Source: Diprion similis
Lineage: Eukaryota; Arthropoda; Insecta; Hymenoptera; Diprionidae
Assembly (NCBI RefSeq): GCF_021155765.1
Contig: NC_060110.1
Location: 23,768,001 to 23,832,000 of the forward strand
Length of the DNA stretch: 64,000 nucleotides
Direction: 5' to 3'
Shown here: piece after piece, positions 39,201 through 50,700 of the stretch
How the letters are laid out: each line of letters opens with the position of its first letter
Numbering within the stretch: the stretch's first letter is position 1
Program-made: the position numbers and the translations under genes
Notes under the pieces: model-generated
Told to the model about the DNA's origin: nothing
Database searches by the model: none
What the model saw: the letters and a program-made list of their open reading frames with translations, nothing else

Positions 39201-42200
39201 GTATGTGTATATGTATATGTGTACTAGGATGATCCACGGCTGAAACCACGAATGATATATGCAAAGATCTGCGGGGATGATAATGCAGAATGATTCTTAT
39301 TATAAAATTAAACATAAATCTCGTACGCTGATGGGCTTTTCCGGCTTATAGCGCCACGTGAATGATACTGGTATAATGATGAAAGATTCACGGCGTACCT
39401 AATCTCGTCCAATAACTACCCCACAAGTCATTTTAACGCGGATAAATTCACCATTTATTGTTAATCGATATATGTTTAATTCCATTTCCAACGTTTTATC
39501 CTTATTATTATTATTATGCCTCGCCACCTGTCTCCATCCCGTGGATGATACTAAGACCTGATGAAAAATGTATGTAACTCCCTCATCAAAAAACACTGTA
39601 TTATGCATCGATTTATACAAAGTCAATAGTTCTCTTGTTTTCAATGTAAATTTCCATCCCCTGTTTATTTGGTATTAAATTTCTCTTTGTCCGAGAAATT
39701 TCCGGCGACTACTTGATGGTAAATTTATCGTTCAGGCTAACGTAAATATCATCCATTGTTTAAAACCTCGGAAGCATAAGCAGTAACCCTCCTGTAAATC
39801 ATTCATAATTGACTCATTTTTCATTAGACTGCAATAGCGTTGAATTGATTTTCAATCTAGCTATTTCGAGCTTATGCGACAATTTTTTGTGTGATTCAGG
39901 GATTTCGTTTAGTGCGTGAACGACGTCGCGTTGCTTGGATCCTGCTTCTTTTGGCGGTTCTGTTCGCTTTATGCTGGCTGCCCTACAACGTGCTCAGACT
40001 ACTTATGGACCTCGGCGCACTTGGTAAGTAACCGAAATTTCATTCTCGGTAACGATATGACTTTATACGAATGGACAGCGTTGTTTGGGGACTGAATTCA
40101 AGAGGCGGACTTATTTAGGTCGGTTTACTTTTGCAGCACCCGCCTTAAATGTCTCAATTTTCGAAATTACTTTTCATCCCTTTTCAATTTCTTCTCATAT
40201 ACACAATTGTTTTTCAAACGCATTTTCGAATCCGTCGAACGAGGTCAATTTATTTCCAGCTTCTTTTGTTTACCTTCCAAAGATCGGTGACGCAGATGTT
40301 TATGTGGAGAAAACGTAAACATCTCTGGCTAGTGTTCAAACATTGATAATCATATATATATATATACACATCATTATTTCAATTCTATACCAATATTCAA
40401 TCAAATTTCAAGTTAAGTTTCAATCAAAATCATTCTGTACCGAATTTAATCAAACGATAGCTCGGCTACTGTCGATTTGAATATTCCAAAATTATACCAC
40501 ATAGATATCCAATTTGATTTTTATTCTCTGATTGATCAACGGTGATTGGGAAGAAAAAAAATATCTTTATCGTTCGAGGAGATGCTGTTACCGATATTTA
40601 AAATCACACTAAATGCACAAAACCACAAGCTCGTCGGAATGCAAGTGAAAAAAAATTCTCCAACAATTTCAAACTCGAATTTAAAGTGAAATTTTTTTAC
40701 CTCCAAAACCACCGTCGACCATTATATGTGCTACGTAGGTACATACAAACTTTCGGAAAAGCGGGGCGAATGTTGTATCGGGTAATGAAAAGTTTACTTG
40801 TACAGACAAAACTGTCACAATGACAACGCGATGCGCGGGGTAAAAAAAAAAAAATGCCTTTACAAAGCAAGAGAATGTCGATATATTATTTAATAACGTA
40901 CACGTGGGGACGCACACTTTGTGTTTGTATTTCCAGGGGGCGGCAGAAATATATCGGATGTTCTGTCCTACTGTTTGTTCCTGGGTCATGCGAACAGCGC
41001 TCTCAACCCCATCGTCTACTGCTTCATGACGCGTAACTTCCGGCGCAGTGTCTCCGAAATATTGTTTCGCAGCCGACACGCTCTTGCCAGGCGCAAGCCT
41101 CATCGTAAAGTAAGTTTCGACTCTAGTTGCAATCGATTTTAACCAAATGTGTATAAGTATATACTATAGGTATAATCAGGATTGGCAAGGCGATAGTCTG
41201 ATGTATACGTTAGTTGATTTCATTAAACGTCAGACTGAATTACTCCACACGTCGACTTTCATCCTTTCATTTCTAACTTAAGCCGATTATTGTATCGACT
41301 GAACAAATGTGACGGAGAAAATTTTCCGTCTTTACGAGACATTTTTTCTCCCGGTATTAGAGTTGGCTGGGCTAGGCTGGGCTGGGCATGATGAGTTTTG
41401 TTAAATAAACGATTATAAAAATTGTATAATAAACGCAAACCATCACAATTAAGCGGAAAGAATCTGACTGCATCTAGCGACGAATTTTGGAGGAATTAAC
41501 AGCGACAATTATCGTACCAAACAAATCTGACACAGCTGTTAAGTTACACGAAACTCCCATTGCCCTCTATTTATCACTACCAAAAGTAATTACAACTAGT
41601 TCAAGATAACCAGACACTCACAGGCAGGCTGTTCTAATCAGTGCGTATACGCAGAATGTATAGTTTCTGTTGAAAATTCAGCTATCGAGACAATGGTGAC
41701 GATTAATCATAGCGACACCAGCATGCAGTGACTCTAAGATTCAGATTCGCCGTGAAAGTCTGTTGTAAAATGGATGAACAAAGTTATGACAATTTCTCGA
41801 TTAACTCGAAAATAAAGGTACACCCTGGTTTCTTATCATTTCACGAACACCGTTTCAATGAATATCATCTTTTTTCTACCTATATCTATATAGCTATAAG
41901 AACGTGGGGGGAGTTTTTGGGTCGGTATATGTTTTCACACAAGGGGTCGGCCAGGTCATGCCATATAAATTTTCCCTCATCGCACGGGTCGTTTTTCACT
42001 TTTATTGCCGTGCGGCGGAGGTTGCCAAAGTCCGACATACACGCCTTTATGCTGCAATATATTGTATGCTCATAATGTACAACATACCACAATTCACCAC
42101 TCACCACCCCCAACATCCCCACACATACAGACGTCGACCCAAGCCAAACATCCGTGACCAGTTCGTAATTCGGGCTTGAAATCCTGGACGACATCGATCA

Positions 42201-45200
42201 CAGGGTAAAAAGTAGCTGGAGACCGCAGGTGAGTGGATGAACCCGACAAGCGTTACTTTGTCAGGAAAAAAGAGGGACAGCTGATTCTTTTTCCCGACTT
42301 ACTCACGGCGTGGACTACTGCGAAAGAAGACTTCGGATTTCCACTTTGTTTTTTACCAGGTCTAACCTACGTTGGGTTGAAAATCCTGTCGGGAAAGAAA
42401 AATACCATGTGGAAAGGCGAACTCATTTCCGGGGATTCCGGATATCTAAAACTTCCAGATGACCACATGCCTTCAACCCGATTGACCTACTCATCGTAAT
42501 TATAAAGTTGCGGACCTTAAAGTACTCGATTCCTACCACAGAATACCCCAGAATAACTCTCCAAAAGCAATATTCCCGTCATAGGATATGGGAACGTATG
42601 AGTTGACTGTTAAACTATTCTTGGATTTGATATGCTAATGAAATTTCAATGATAATAACAATAATAATTATAGTAGTAATTACTACCACCATATGCCATG
42701 ATTCGTTAGGCTTGTACGGATCAAGGGAGGGGATGGATTAGTGACCATCGTTCAGATCCCATCTTGCCGAATCGGAGCCTGAAGGACATGATCCGTCTTA
42801 CAATATTGCGAGTTGTCAGTCAGGGGGTTCGATTATTTAATTTGACGGTTCGCATTTCCCCTCACCATCCATGCATTCTGATTGGTTGATTAAACTTTGC
42901 AAACCAATCAGAATGCTTCGATGGTGGAAAATGTGAAAAACGAAATTACACAATCGACTCCCTGGTCCTCATCGATACGGTAGGGATGTGAACCGATATG
43001 AGAAAATGAATTCTACACATTGAATATTGAATTAGAATTAGCATTAGGTATATTTATAATTGGATGGTCCTTATTTGGTAGTCTGAAAAATTTTTATTGA
43101 GACCCCCCCCCCCCCCCCCCACATCTGTTTCAAATGATTGAAAGAAAAAATCTGTGTAAAATTTTAAGCTTCTATGTCAACTGGAACACGTGCCTCTAAG
43201 CTCCGAAAGTTTTAAATGTAAAATACACATAAATTGAGGGACGGAGTTGTTGCTCATAATGATAGGAACAAGTTTTGAAAATTTCAAAATTTCATAATTA
43301 ATATTCCCTTATGTTGTACGCTTAATAAAAGTGATGGTTTATAATCATCGTTGGCAATTGATAGCTAAATTGGTGACCTGCCTATTTGCAGAGTATATCG
43401 AACGCTATTGTGTCGCTGATTTATTTGACTAAAGGTGAGGACCATTATAAATTGTCAAAAGCCAAGCCTCTGGCGATCATCTATTATTAGAATTTAAGCC
43501 CTGGGGATGTGAAGCAGACAACAAAGGGTGTAAAAACTGTCAGGGAAATACCATCCGACGAACACTCCCCACTTGACGCAACGGCCGTCCGGTGATGACG
43601 CGCAAAGTGTGGGTGTCGGGGACGCTATGTCAATTCAACACGGGCCAGAGTTTACGCTTGTAGACTTTCTTTCCTTCCATTCTTTCTTTCTTCCTTCCCC
43701 CCGACGCCTGATATTCAATTAATTATTTCGCGAGCAATCAGACACTGGACGGGAATATAGATTTAGCGCTGACGCTCAAAATCAAACGGATGAATGCTAC
43801 GATCAGTCTCCCATTGCTGTGAATGCAGATTTGATCAAGAATATAAGAATGAGCTCAATTATACTCTAGTACGGGGTGGGGTTGATGTTCCGAATTTGAA
43901 AAGTTCCGAAAGCCCCTAATTCCGAATTATTTAGTGGAGAAACTTGAAGTAAAGAGATCAAACTTTTACGAAACAACAAAGTTTCGAATGGCCGGAAACC
44001 CGACGGTTCAAGGTTTCGGAATGCAAAATTTCGAAAGTCCAAATTACGATAGAGCAAAATTTCGACAAACAAAGTTTCAATGGAGTAAAATTCCGAAAAT
44101 TAAAATATACTCGTACGGTGTAGTTTACTCAACGAGTGGAGGTAAAAAATTAGGAAAATCAAAATGACCAGGATTCCGAGCGTAAAAATATCGGAAATCC
44201 AAAACAAAGAAAGATCAAAGCGATGAAAGTACATCAAGCCAGAAATTCACAGAACCGAAGATCTTCGATCATTCGGAACTTGAATGTTTCAGATTTTTGA
44301 ATTTTCTCATTTTCGCACTTTCGAAACCTTGACTTTGTCGGAGTTACACCCTTCCGGCATCTTGCCTTTTCGGAACTTTAAGCGTCTAGTTTCAGACCAT
44401 TTGCAACTTTGATGTTTCGTCAAAGTTTGATTTCTTTACTTTAAGTTTCGCCAGTAAAAAAATCGGAATTCGGTGCGTTCGAAAAGTCAACCCCGCTCCT
44501 CCAGCACGATATTTCCGTCACTCCGCTTATTACAGGGAAGAAATTAGACATATTTGATTAGTGATATTGACGTTACGAGTACATACAATGACCTTTAGCG
44601 GTAGTGTGTTCCCGAACACACCCTAAAGCCGAATTACCTAACCTAACATCTTGAGCCGGAACGTCTCAAAGCATGGCCCAATTGTTGATACCACAAACTA
44701 AAGTAGCTTGGCTCGGGGACGTACGATCGTACATATTGACCGACACCCTTTCTCGTGACGCACCCTCCGTCCAGCTCAGTCCACCACACCTCAGTGTCGT
44801 TATCAAAATTACTCAACATTCGTGCCCAAAAAAATTAGCCAAAGTTTATTTCGAGATGTGAAGAATCTGCCCATGATCTGTGAGGGTATAAAAATTGTGC
44901 AGATTAAACTTTGAGCATAAATAATATGTGTATAGTGTATGATGTTCATGGTCAATCAATGGGAGCGTTAAGAGTCCGAAGTGATCGTTTCAACTCACTC
45001 CAACCGTTATTGAGTCAATTTGGTGCTGTTGGAGTGGCTGTCTTGTGGTTCCAGACCACGGGGCCCGCTACGGGGACTTGCATGGGATGCAGCGGTTGCG
45101 GCGTGACCCCGGACGTCCCGTGGACAGACCCGTCAGGTCGACAAGGCCCCCGTTGTCCTCTATGCCCGACCCAGGACCAGTTCGGGGCGGGTCAACATCG

Positions 45201-46914
45201 GGCAGCAACAACGAGCAGCGGATACGACAGCTTCTACAGTCGACACAGTCCGCACCGGCGGTGCTATATGATGAAAGCCGTGTGCAGCCCCCGGCCTCAA
45301 GGTCAGGCACAATGTCAAGGCCGACGGAACCAGGAGGTCGATTCAAGCCGAGGGACGTACCAGAAGTCGGGCAAAAGCTGCAGTCAAAGCACTTGCGATC
45401 AGATCGACTCGACGCGGGCAAAAATTTAAGCGCGACGGAGGTGACGGCGAAAACGGCGACGTCTACAACGATGACGAAGCCTCCGTAAAACGGGATGCGA
45501 TAGACAGCATAGGAATCTCGAGACTCCGCGCCGGACGACTCAAGGCAAGAGTATTTCTTAAATATCGTCAATTGGGCTCCTTCTCACTCTCGTACACATC
45601 ACATGCGTCGCCATATTGCTTGTCGTTATTGCTCTCCGCCGTCAAGGCGTTATTATCGGTGAATTTATCGTATTGGTTCATCGCAACGACACCAGATTTA
45701 TATCCTGACGTGATCCTGATTGTGCTTATGTGTATGAACGCGGCACCGTATACACCTTTTTTACGTCTAAGGCCACGTCCAATTTCGCACCCCACGAGAA
45801 GGTTTTATGTGAGAAAATATTAATAACCCATCGGCTTACTACGTAGGCTACTCACAAAGCAGCAGGGTGGGACCGGGTGTTGAGCTGCAAGTACTCTAAT
45901 AAACAGTTATTCATTATCGACAAGCCCAAATATTCGCATAGTCTCACGATCAGTCAAGGCCTTTGAAACACACGCAACCCTCTTACTCTCTGCACCTATA
46001 CACTCAATTCGCGTGACTCGGCACGAGATATAACCCGTAGACCCTGGATGTTGTTGAATGGTCCCTGTAATACACGCGAGCAAATATCAATATCTATTCA
46101 CTTGGCTAAAATCATGATAAGAGCCACGCATTGTTGCACATACAGGAACACCCTTCCATTACGAAAGATGGATAATTCCTCGAGTAGCAATTCAAGATAG
46201 ATACTTTAAAAATGACTATGTGAAGGAAAATTCTATTTCTTCTCGAACGCAAATTCTTGTGTCAGGAATTCATTATGCAGTCGCAATACTGATTCAAGTT
46301 ACAAGTGAAGTTCATTTTACCTACGGTGCCAAGAACCTTTCATGAACTTGACACTAATGAACGGTAAGGAAGAAACTTTACGCAACATGCATACAAGTGA
46401 ACAATACCTATTGCCTGTTTGCCTAGCCTCCCCAGATGCAGCCAAACAATCCTCACCTTGAATTCTGCAAAACTCTAATTTCCTGACAAGTAAGAACTTG
46501 GCTTTTTCAAATTTGCACTGCATAGAAACTGTTCTTATGGTTAAACAAACGAATAATTTTAGGGTTTAATTGAAACACAGGAGTATCATTACGGGAGGTG
46601 TAATGCTGTTAATAATTAATTTCTTTGTAGCTCCGAATTATACGAGAAAGTAATTGAGATCGTATCTGTTCAAAACGCTGTTCGATGGTCATCTCTTTGT
46701 TCTTGTGTTCCAGAGTCTTACGTATACAAGGGTGGTGTACAGAGGCACTCAAAGATCGCTATTATCCGTGGAAAATCAACCACCGACAAATTCTCAACCA
46801 ACTGTAGTCCGCAACGGTGGAGGACAAACATCTTTAGCTAATGATCCCCAACGTTCTCTACCGACGCTAAGCTCTCAAAGAGTATCCTTCGACGAGAAGA
46901 CAATTAAAATATAG
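24208..46914 (+). CDS. Class A neuropeptide GPCR, trissin-receptor-like (8 exons)
   Basis: Exons 24208-24452, 34956-35098, 38060-38232, 38406-38565, 38718-38821, 39900-40023, 40937-41109, 46714-46914; all GT-AG, in frame, 440 residues. An in-frame TAA at 24172 precedes the start. Residues 1-48 are an Asn-rich extracellular tail with a glycosylation sequon at N17. TM1 is about 49-74; TM2 carries D95; C122 and C214 form the expected extracellular disulphide; DRY at 146-148; TM4 about 166-186; TM5 follows from about 229; CWLP at 300-303 in TM6; NPIVY at 340-344 in TM7. The basic third loop (LVRERRR) and tail fit G-protein coupling at the plasma membrane. From memory the best match is the arthropod trissin receptor (Drosophila CG34381). 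Another peptide receptor of the same broad group is possible. The last exon is assigned by phase and openness only. Confidence 0.85.
27700..28218. mobile_element. Non-autonomous terminal-inverted-repeat element (MITE-like), 519 bp
   Basis: The left end GGGAGGGTTCAAATATTATG and the reverse complement of the right end, GGGAGCGTTCAAACATTATG, match at 18 of 20 positions. The match then fades through a T run. A 3-bp TAA flanks both sides (27697-27699 and 28219-28221), as a target duplication would. A second inverted pair is nested inside (about 27958-28003 against 28091-28133). There is no transposase ORF. A TWA duplication suggests the PIF/Harbinger type, but a TA-duplicating family is also possible. 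Confidence 0.75.
31321..32125. mobile_element. Large foldback element with arms of about 400 bp
   Basis: The segment 31321-31730 reads almost the same as the reverse complement of 31745-32125, with perhaps 75-80 percent identity by eye. Landmarks: agaaacagaaccctgaat at 31425 pairs with attcagggtcctgtttcaga near 32010; catttcaagaacgggtccat near 31552 pairs with atggtcttgaaatg near 31880. The arms almost touch, so the whole could fold into one long hairpin. No protein is encoded. Exact ends are uncertain because similarity fades outward. Confidence 0.75.
32543..33256. mobile_element. Terminal-inverted-repeat element, 714 bp, G-rich end
   Basis: Left arm about 32600-32755 matches the reverse complement of about 33065-33215. 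Shared words include gagcaatttgagtttta against gagcagtttgagtttgag, tagtttcaagaa, and atggcggc followed by gcgcatataagt. The outer ends are a 21-base G run at 32543-32563 and CCCCTC at 33251-33256, with TTA on both flanks (32540-32542, 33257-33259). No coding capacity is visible. The superfamily is not established; TTA would fit PIF/Harbinger. Confidence 0.75.
35099..38059 (+). other. GPCR intron 2, 3.0 kb
   Basis: Intron between the exon ending in FFYLQ (top of TM3) and the exon carrying DRY. Donor CAAG|gtgagt, acceptor cgttgcag. A somewhat GC-richer patch near 36900-37370 has short ORFs on both strands, none recognisable. Nothing else is supported. Confidence 0.7.
38822..39899 (+). other. 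GPCR intron 5, 1.1 kb
   Basis: Intron within the third intracellular loop. Donor CAG|gtacct, acceptor gattcag. It holds a short ATT/TTA microsatellite at about 39499-39516; no gene-like ORF. Confidence 0.7.
40024..40936 (+). other. GPCR intron 6, 0.9 kb
   Basis: Intron between the TM6 and TM7 exons. Donor TTG|gtaagt, acceptor tttccag. Contains a short TA microsatellite near 40350 and otherwise nothing recognisable. Confidence 0.7.
42820..42965. repeat. 146-bp inverted-repeat (hairpin) element, family copy 1
   Basis: Left arm gcattctgattggttga at 42873 pairs with aaccaatcagaatgc at 42902. The pairing extends outward through catttcc/ggaaaatg and aatttgacgg against cgaaatt to cagggggttcgatt (42821) and aatcgactccctgg. 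The whole segment is one imperfect hairpin with a loop of a few bases. A second hairpin with the same core and nearly the same length lies at 59430-59573, so this is a dispersed family. Confidence 0.78.
43103..43120. repeat. C18 homopolymer
   Basis: Eighteen C in a row in AT-rich intronic sequence. Length may be inaccurate because long homopolymers are error-prone in sequencing. Confidence 0.9.
43872..44500. mobile_element. Foldback element with internal TTTCGAA-type subrepeats
   Basis: Left arm 43872-44040 matches the reverse complement of 44340-44500. Examples are gaaacttgaagtaaagagat near 43940 against gaaacttaaagtaaagaaat read on the other strand near 44440, and ggggttgatgttc against ggggttgacttttc at the ends. 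Each arm is made of variants of caaagtttcgaaa, running one way in the left half and the other way in the right half. No coding region is supported; the ORFs at 43866-44167 follow the repeat. Confidence 0.75.
45055..45488 (+). other. Putative alternative exon of the GPCR (GC-rich, open in several frames)
   Basis: A strong acceptor (cttgtggttccag, ag at 45053-45054) opens a stretch much richer in GC than its surroundings. Read from codon CAC at 45057 it encodes a disordered Arg/Ser/Pro-rich tail beginning HGARYGDLHGMQRLRRDPGR and ending in TAA at 45486-45488, much like a GPCR C-terminal tail. That frame needs an upstream exon ending one base into a codon; the main donor of exon 7 (41109) ends at phase 0 instead. 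Read at phase 0 the block gives a Cys-rich sequence stopping at 45427-45429. A donor-like GAG|gtgacg at 45440/45441 would return the first frame to phase 0. Coding status and frame are unproven. Confidence 0.4.
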
Positions 46915-47050
46915 TGTGAACGAGTTGGATCGTCTATCTCCGGTCTAAATTACGCTCGTGTACTCGGGTTTCGACACTCTCCTAGACCGGAGGGTATAAG
47001 TACATTTATTGGGACCGTTTCGACCGGTTCATTACCCGACATGGCTATCG

Positions 47051-47056
47051 AATAAA
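47051..47056 (+). terminator. Candidate polyadenylation signal of the GPCR gene
   Basis: AATAAA lies 137 bases after the receptor stop codon, the first such hexamer downstream of the last exon. This distance fits a short 3' UTR. Confidence 0.5.
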
Positions 47057-47757
47057 TGTGCTACATAGAAAGAAAAGTATAGAAAACATGCCTGAGACAA
47101 TCTCTCTTTAGCAAGAGTGTATACAGGACGTTTGTTCTCTATAAAAAATATCCATCATCTTTTTCTTACTCATAGATAATCTCGATAATTGCACCGCGTT
47201 CAGGTAATATCCTGAAGAAAAAATGAGCCCAATAAGAGACCTACCCTCACCGATGCTTGCGGTATAGGAGTGTGTCGATTGTGGAAACTTCAACATTCTA
47301 AGGGATTCGCAAAAACTGACGTTGTCTTTCATTCTTCTCTAACACATGGTCATTTTTTTTATGGCCGAGTAGCTCTAGATATGAATCATGCGGTACAACA
47401 CTAATGGAATTAATCATTAACTAAACATATGGATCGGAAATGGAGGGAAAGTAAATTCGCTTTATCTTGAAGTTTGTAGCAATCATTCACTCCTACTCAA
47501 CTTGTTTCATTAGTTGGACTAATAATAGATGACGGAAAAGTGGGAGCTACTTACTTCACTAGAGAAGTACTGGCCTAGAGCCCCAAAGTGCTGGCACTGT
47601 AAATTGGGGTGAAAGATTAAAGATGCCACATCAGGACTTCGCCACTAATTTTCCAACAATTTACCCTCAACTCATAATTCAACACATACTTCAGCTCCAT
47701 GCGTGAACTAACTTATTGCCAAGAAGCAGCTGGGGTTCATTTTCCATAATAAATATT

Positions 47758-47780
47758 GAGAGAGAGAGAGAGAGAGAGAG
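47758..47780. repeat. (GA)n microsatellite
   Basis: Uninterrupted GA dinucleotide run of about eleven units followed by a short G run. Confidence 0.95.
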
Positions 47781-50700
47781 GGGCAGCATTTTTCGTCGTT
47801 AATTACATGTCAGTGTGATTAATATCATGCTTTATCGCTACATGTATAACATCTACCTTTACTGCAGTGAAAGTACCTGTTCTGTTATACTGTGTATTCT
47901 ATATAGTTCTTAAATTTTATACCCGTTCGCCAAACTTTGGCATATCTACCCTTACAGTATAAACCTTGACGTATACACTAATGCCTGTGCAATTATATGT
48001 CTAACGTGTATTATGGATGTTTGTATGTATTTATTGTTATAGCCGTAGAGGGTTGATCTGGTTTATCTGCCTTCACTGCTATAATGTGCTCCGCTGACTT
48101 TATACTTAAGATTATCTAAACCGATTTTCCAAAGATCAGATTAATCCTGTGACAAAGACCTTTGTAATGTTCTCTCTTGATTCCCTCAAACGTGAGTAAA
48201 CTTCAAACCCACCGCATGGCCCCGTCGGGAACGGAAACGTTGCTGCAGATTTCGCTACGGGTGAGATCACGTCTGTAAGATCAATTTTGATCATCGGCAT
48301 TCGCTAATACGTTTCCAAAATTAGCTGTGCGGTAATCATAAGTAGACCGAAAAATATTTCAAATTTCATTTTCAGCGTACGATGGAATTCCTTGTATATG
48401 CGAATGGCCCAATATTTCATACTGTAAGATCATATAAATTTTAAATATATCATGCCCGTTCCGAGGCTATAACTTATTATGTAACCAATGTTATCGAAAA
48501 TGAGTAGATATCCTATAATCCTTCAGTCACCCCACCTCTGTTTGTGAAAACATTCAATGTTGTAAACGGTGTAACGTACTCAACGTGTACCTTTGATCAA
48601 AGAAAACAAATCAAATTATGATCATTTTGACACGTCCATTCGCAAATGCGTTCATACCCGCCAGTACTTTTACAATAATGATAATTTTTAATACCCACAG
48701 AAGAGAAATAAAGAAATAATGCGTCCACACATAATTCATTAAAACTTTTAAAGGTAAACAGTTCATTCAAAAATCACATTGCAGTAAAGGACTAGGTATT
48801 TACTACCAATTGGCGAAAATGAGATGGTATGGCCAAGCTGTGGTAGAATATGCCGTGCACAGTATACGTCAGATCCAGTTACTCGTTAGACTAGACATTT
48901 CTCGTTTCCTCGACCTAGACGAGGTTATACAGAGCGTAATTCATCCAGTTTATCTTGTAACTGCTACACATTATCAGTTGTGATTCAACCTTCCACGAGG
49001 TCTGACAATTCATCAATTCCTAATAGCTTTAATTTTATGTATGGAAATCAGCGCATATTGCGTTGGAATGAAATTAAATAAAGACGTAAAATAACATTCG
49101 TTTATGGTCAAATCATATTATAATTACTAATGCAGATTCCGATAAGCAAACTATAAATTATCCACCGTATTCACGAGCTCAATGTTTCGGTATAATAGAA
49201 TATTCGTGCAGGTATAATATATTTACACACGAATAACAGCCGGAAAACCTTTGACATATACTAGATTATACACCCATATTGACTCTAATTTCCATTCGCA
49301 ACAAAATCACTGTGGGTTAAACGGCATTTCCAGAATTTAATTTTTGCCAATGATGTTCACGTAAGCTCACCGGGTTTATTCAAGGCCTAAGTAATGAGCT
49401 GACACCTCGTGGATGAATATCGTCAACTCAGCTATTCGATATATTCGTAGTTTAAACCGAACAATTAGTCATTAAGACCGCTAAAGCTGTTCCGTTTCTG
49501 CTGATCACCGCATCAGCACGATGTCGTAACATTTCGGAAGTTGTTATACTGCCGTGATAGTCAGCGTATACATACCTATTGACCAATTTCAACATTTGAA
49601 ATATTACAGTTTAACTTCTATTATTATTACTCTTTTTCTACCTGATATACTTAAGCACTGGAATGGAATTACCCACACATATTCTTCCTATACAATCGAA
49701 AATAACGACTATTCGAAATTCAACGAAGATTTCAAAAAGTATAAAACACAACTTTATATAGTTTCAAAAATGATTGAAAAATAATATACCAAATTAAAAC
49801 ACTCACGACTCGTATGGAATATACGATCTACAGGGAGACTAAGGGCTGAGAATAAAAATGTGAAAAAATTAGAGAGCAATTTTTTCTACATTAGGAGCCG
49901 ATTTGTGACCATCCAACATAATCTTCCAATAAAAGACCACCCTAATATGTATATATATATATGTATATAATTATTAACGGCTCTGCCACTGTGGCCTGTG
50001 GGACTCCGGAATTTGTATGCTTCTAATGACTCGTTCGCCATATGATAAGGGGATGTGAATAGAAATGGTGATACAATTCTCATATTGGAATATCCTTAGA
50101 GGGACGATATTGCGTGAGTTTATTCTACATATACATACGTAGATGCATATGGCCCGTCCAGTGGTTGGCAAATCTTCCTTGAAGACATGAACCACCATTC
50201 ACGCAACCCCATCACTGGGCATTGTTTTTAAGACTCCGTTGCTCTGAGCTCAACGTAAGCCTCAAATCCATCCCATCCATTAGCCCAGAGGATTAACCCT
50301 ATGGCCAGAGCGACTGGTGCAAATGGGTCCGGACGCAGGATAAAGTCGGTATACAACCTCCAGCCACAGGTTTGCGGGTAATACACTAAAGCTGCTCTAT
50401 CATTGATATAAGTTTTTTCGATTTGTAACACCGAAGAGCTAAAGCGTGTTAAAATGGTCATTAAGGCACGTCGAGCTGACAAACGTTCGTATTATAGTTA
50501 TTTTTAAGCTTTGACCACTGCATCATCAGCTGCAGCTTGTGAGACTTGAATTAATTGTTGTTTCTTCTTGTAACACGAATCGCTGTGAAATATGTACAGC
50601 TAGGTATACTGTCACAACAGCATGCTCGATTAAACATTTCCCCGCTCGTAAACCGCGTTTTGGTGCGGTGTCAAAATGTTCTTGTGCCGTGCCGTGACCG

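Larger units (their letters stand above)
41110..46713 (+). other. GPCR intron 7, 5.6 kb, with two inverted-repeat elements and a GC-rich ORF block
   Basis: In the simplest model this is one intron between the helix-8/tail exon (ends KPHRK) and a last exon of 67 codons. It contains a 146-bp hairpin element (42820-42965), an 18-base C run (43103-43120), a foldback element (about 43872-44500) and a GC-rich open block (45055-45488) that may be an alternative coding exon. ORFs at 41728-42499 have no recognisable features. Confidence 0.6.

Noticed and set aside
42233-42499. 88-codon ORF in GPCR intron 7
   Set aside because: Reasonable composition but no splice phase fit to the receptor, no family resemblance and no neighbouring coding evidence.
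45068-45571. 167-codon minus-strand ORF over the GC-rich block
   Set aside because: Cys/Ser/Gly-rich product typical of antisense reading of GC-rich sequence; the plus strand has a strong acceptor and a better GPCR-tail reading.
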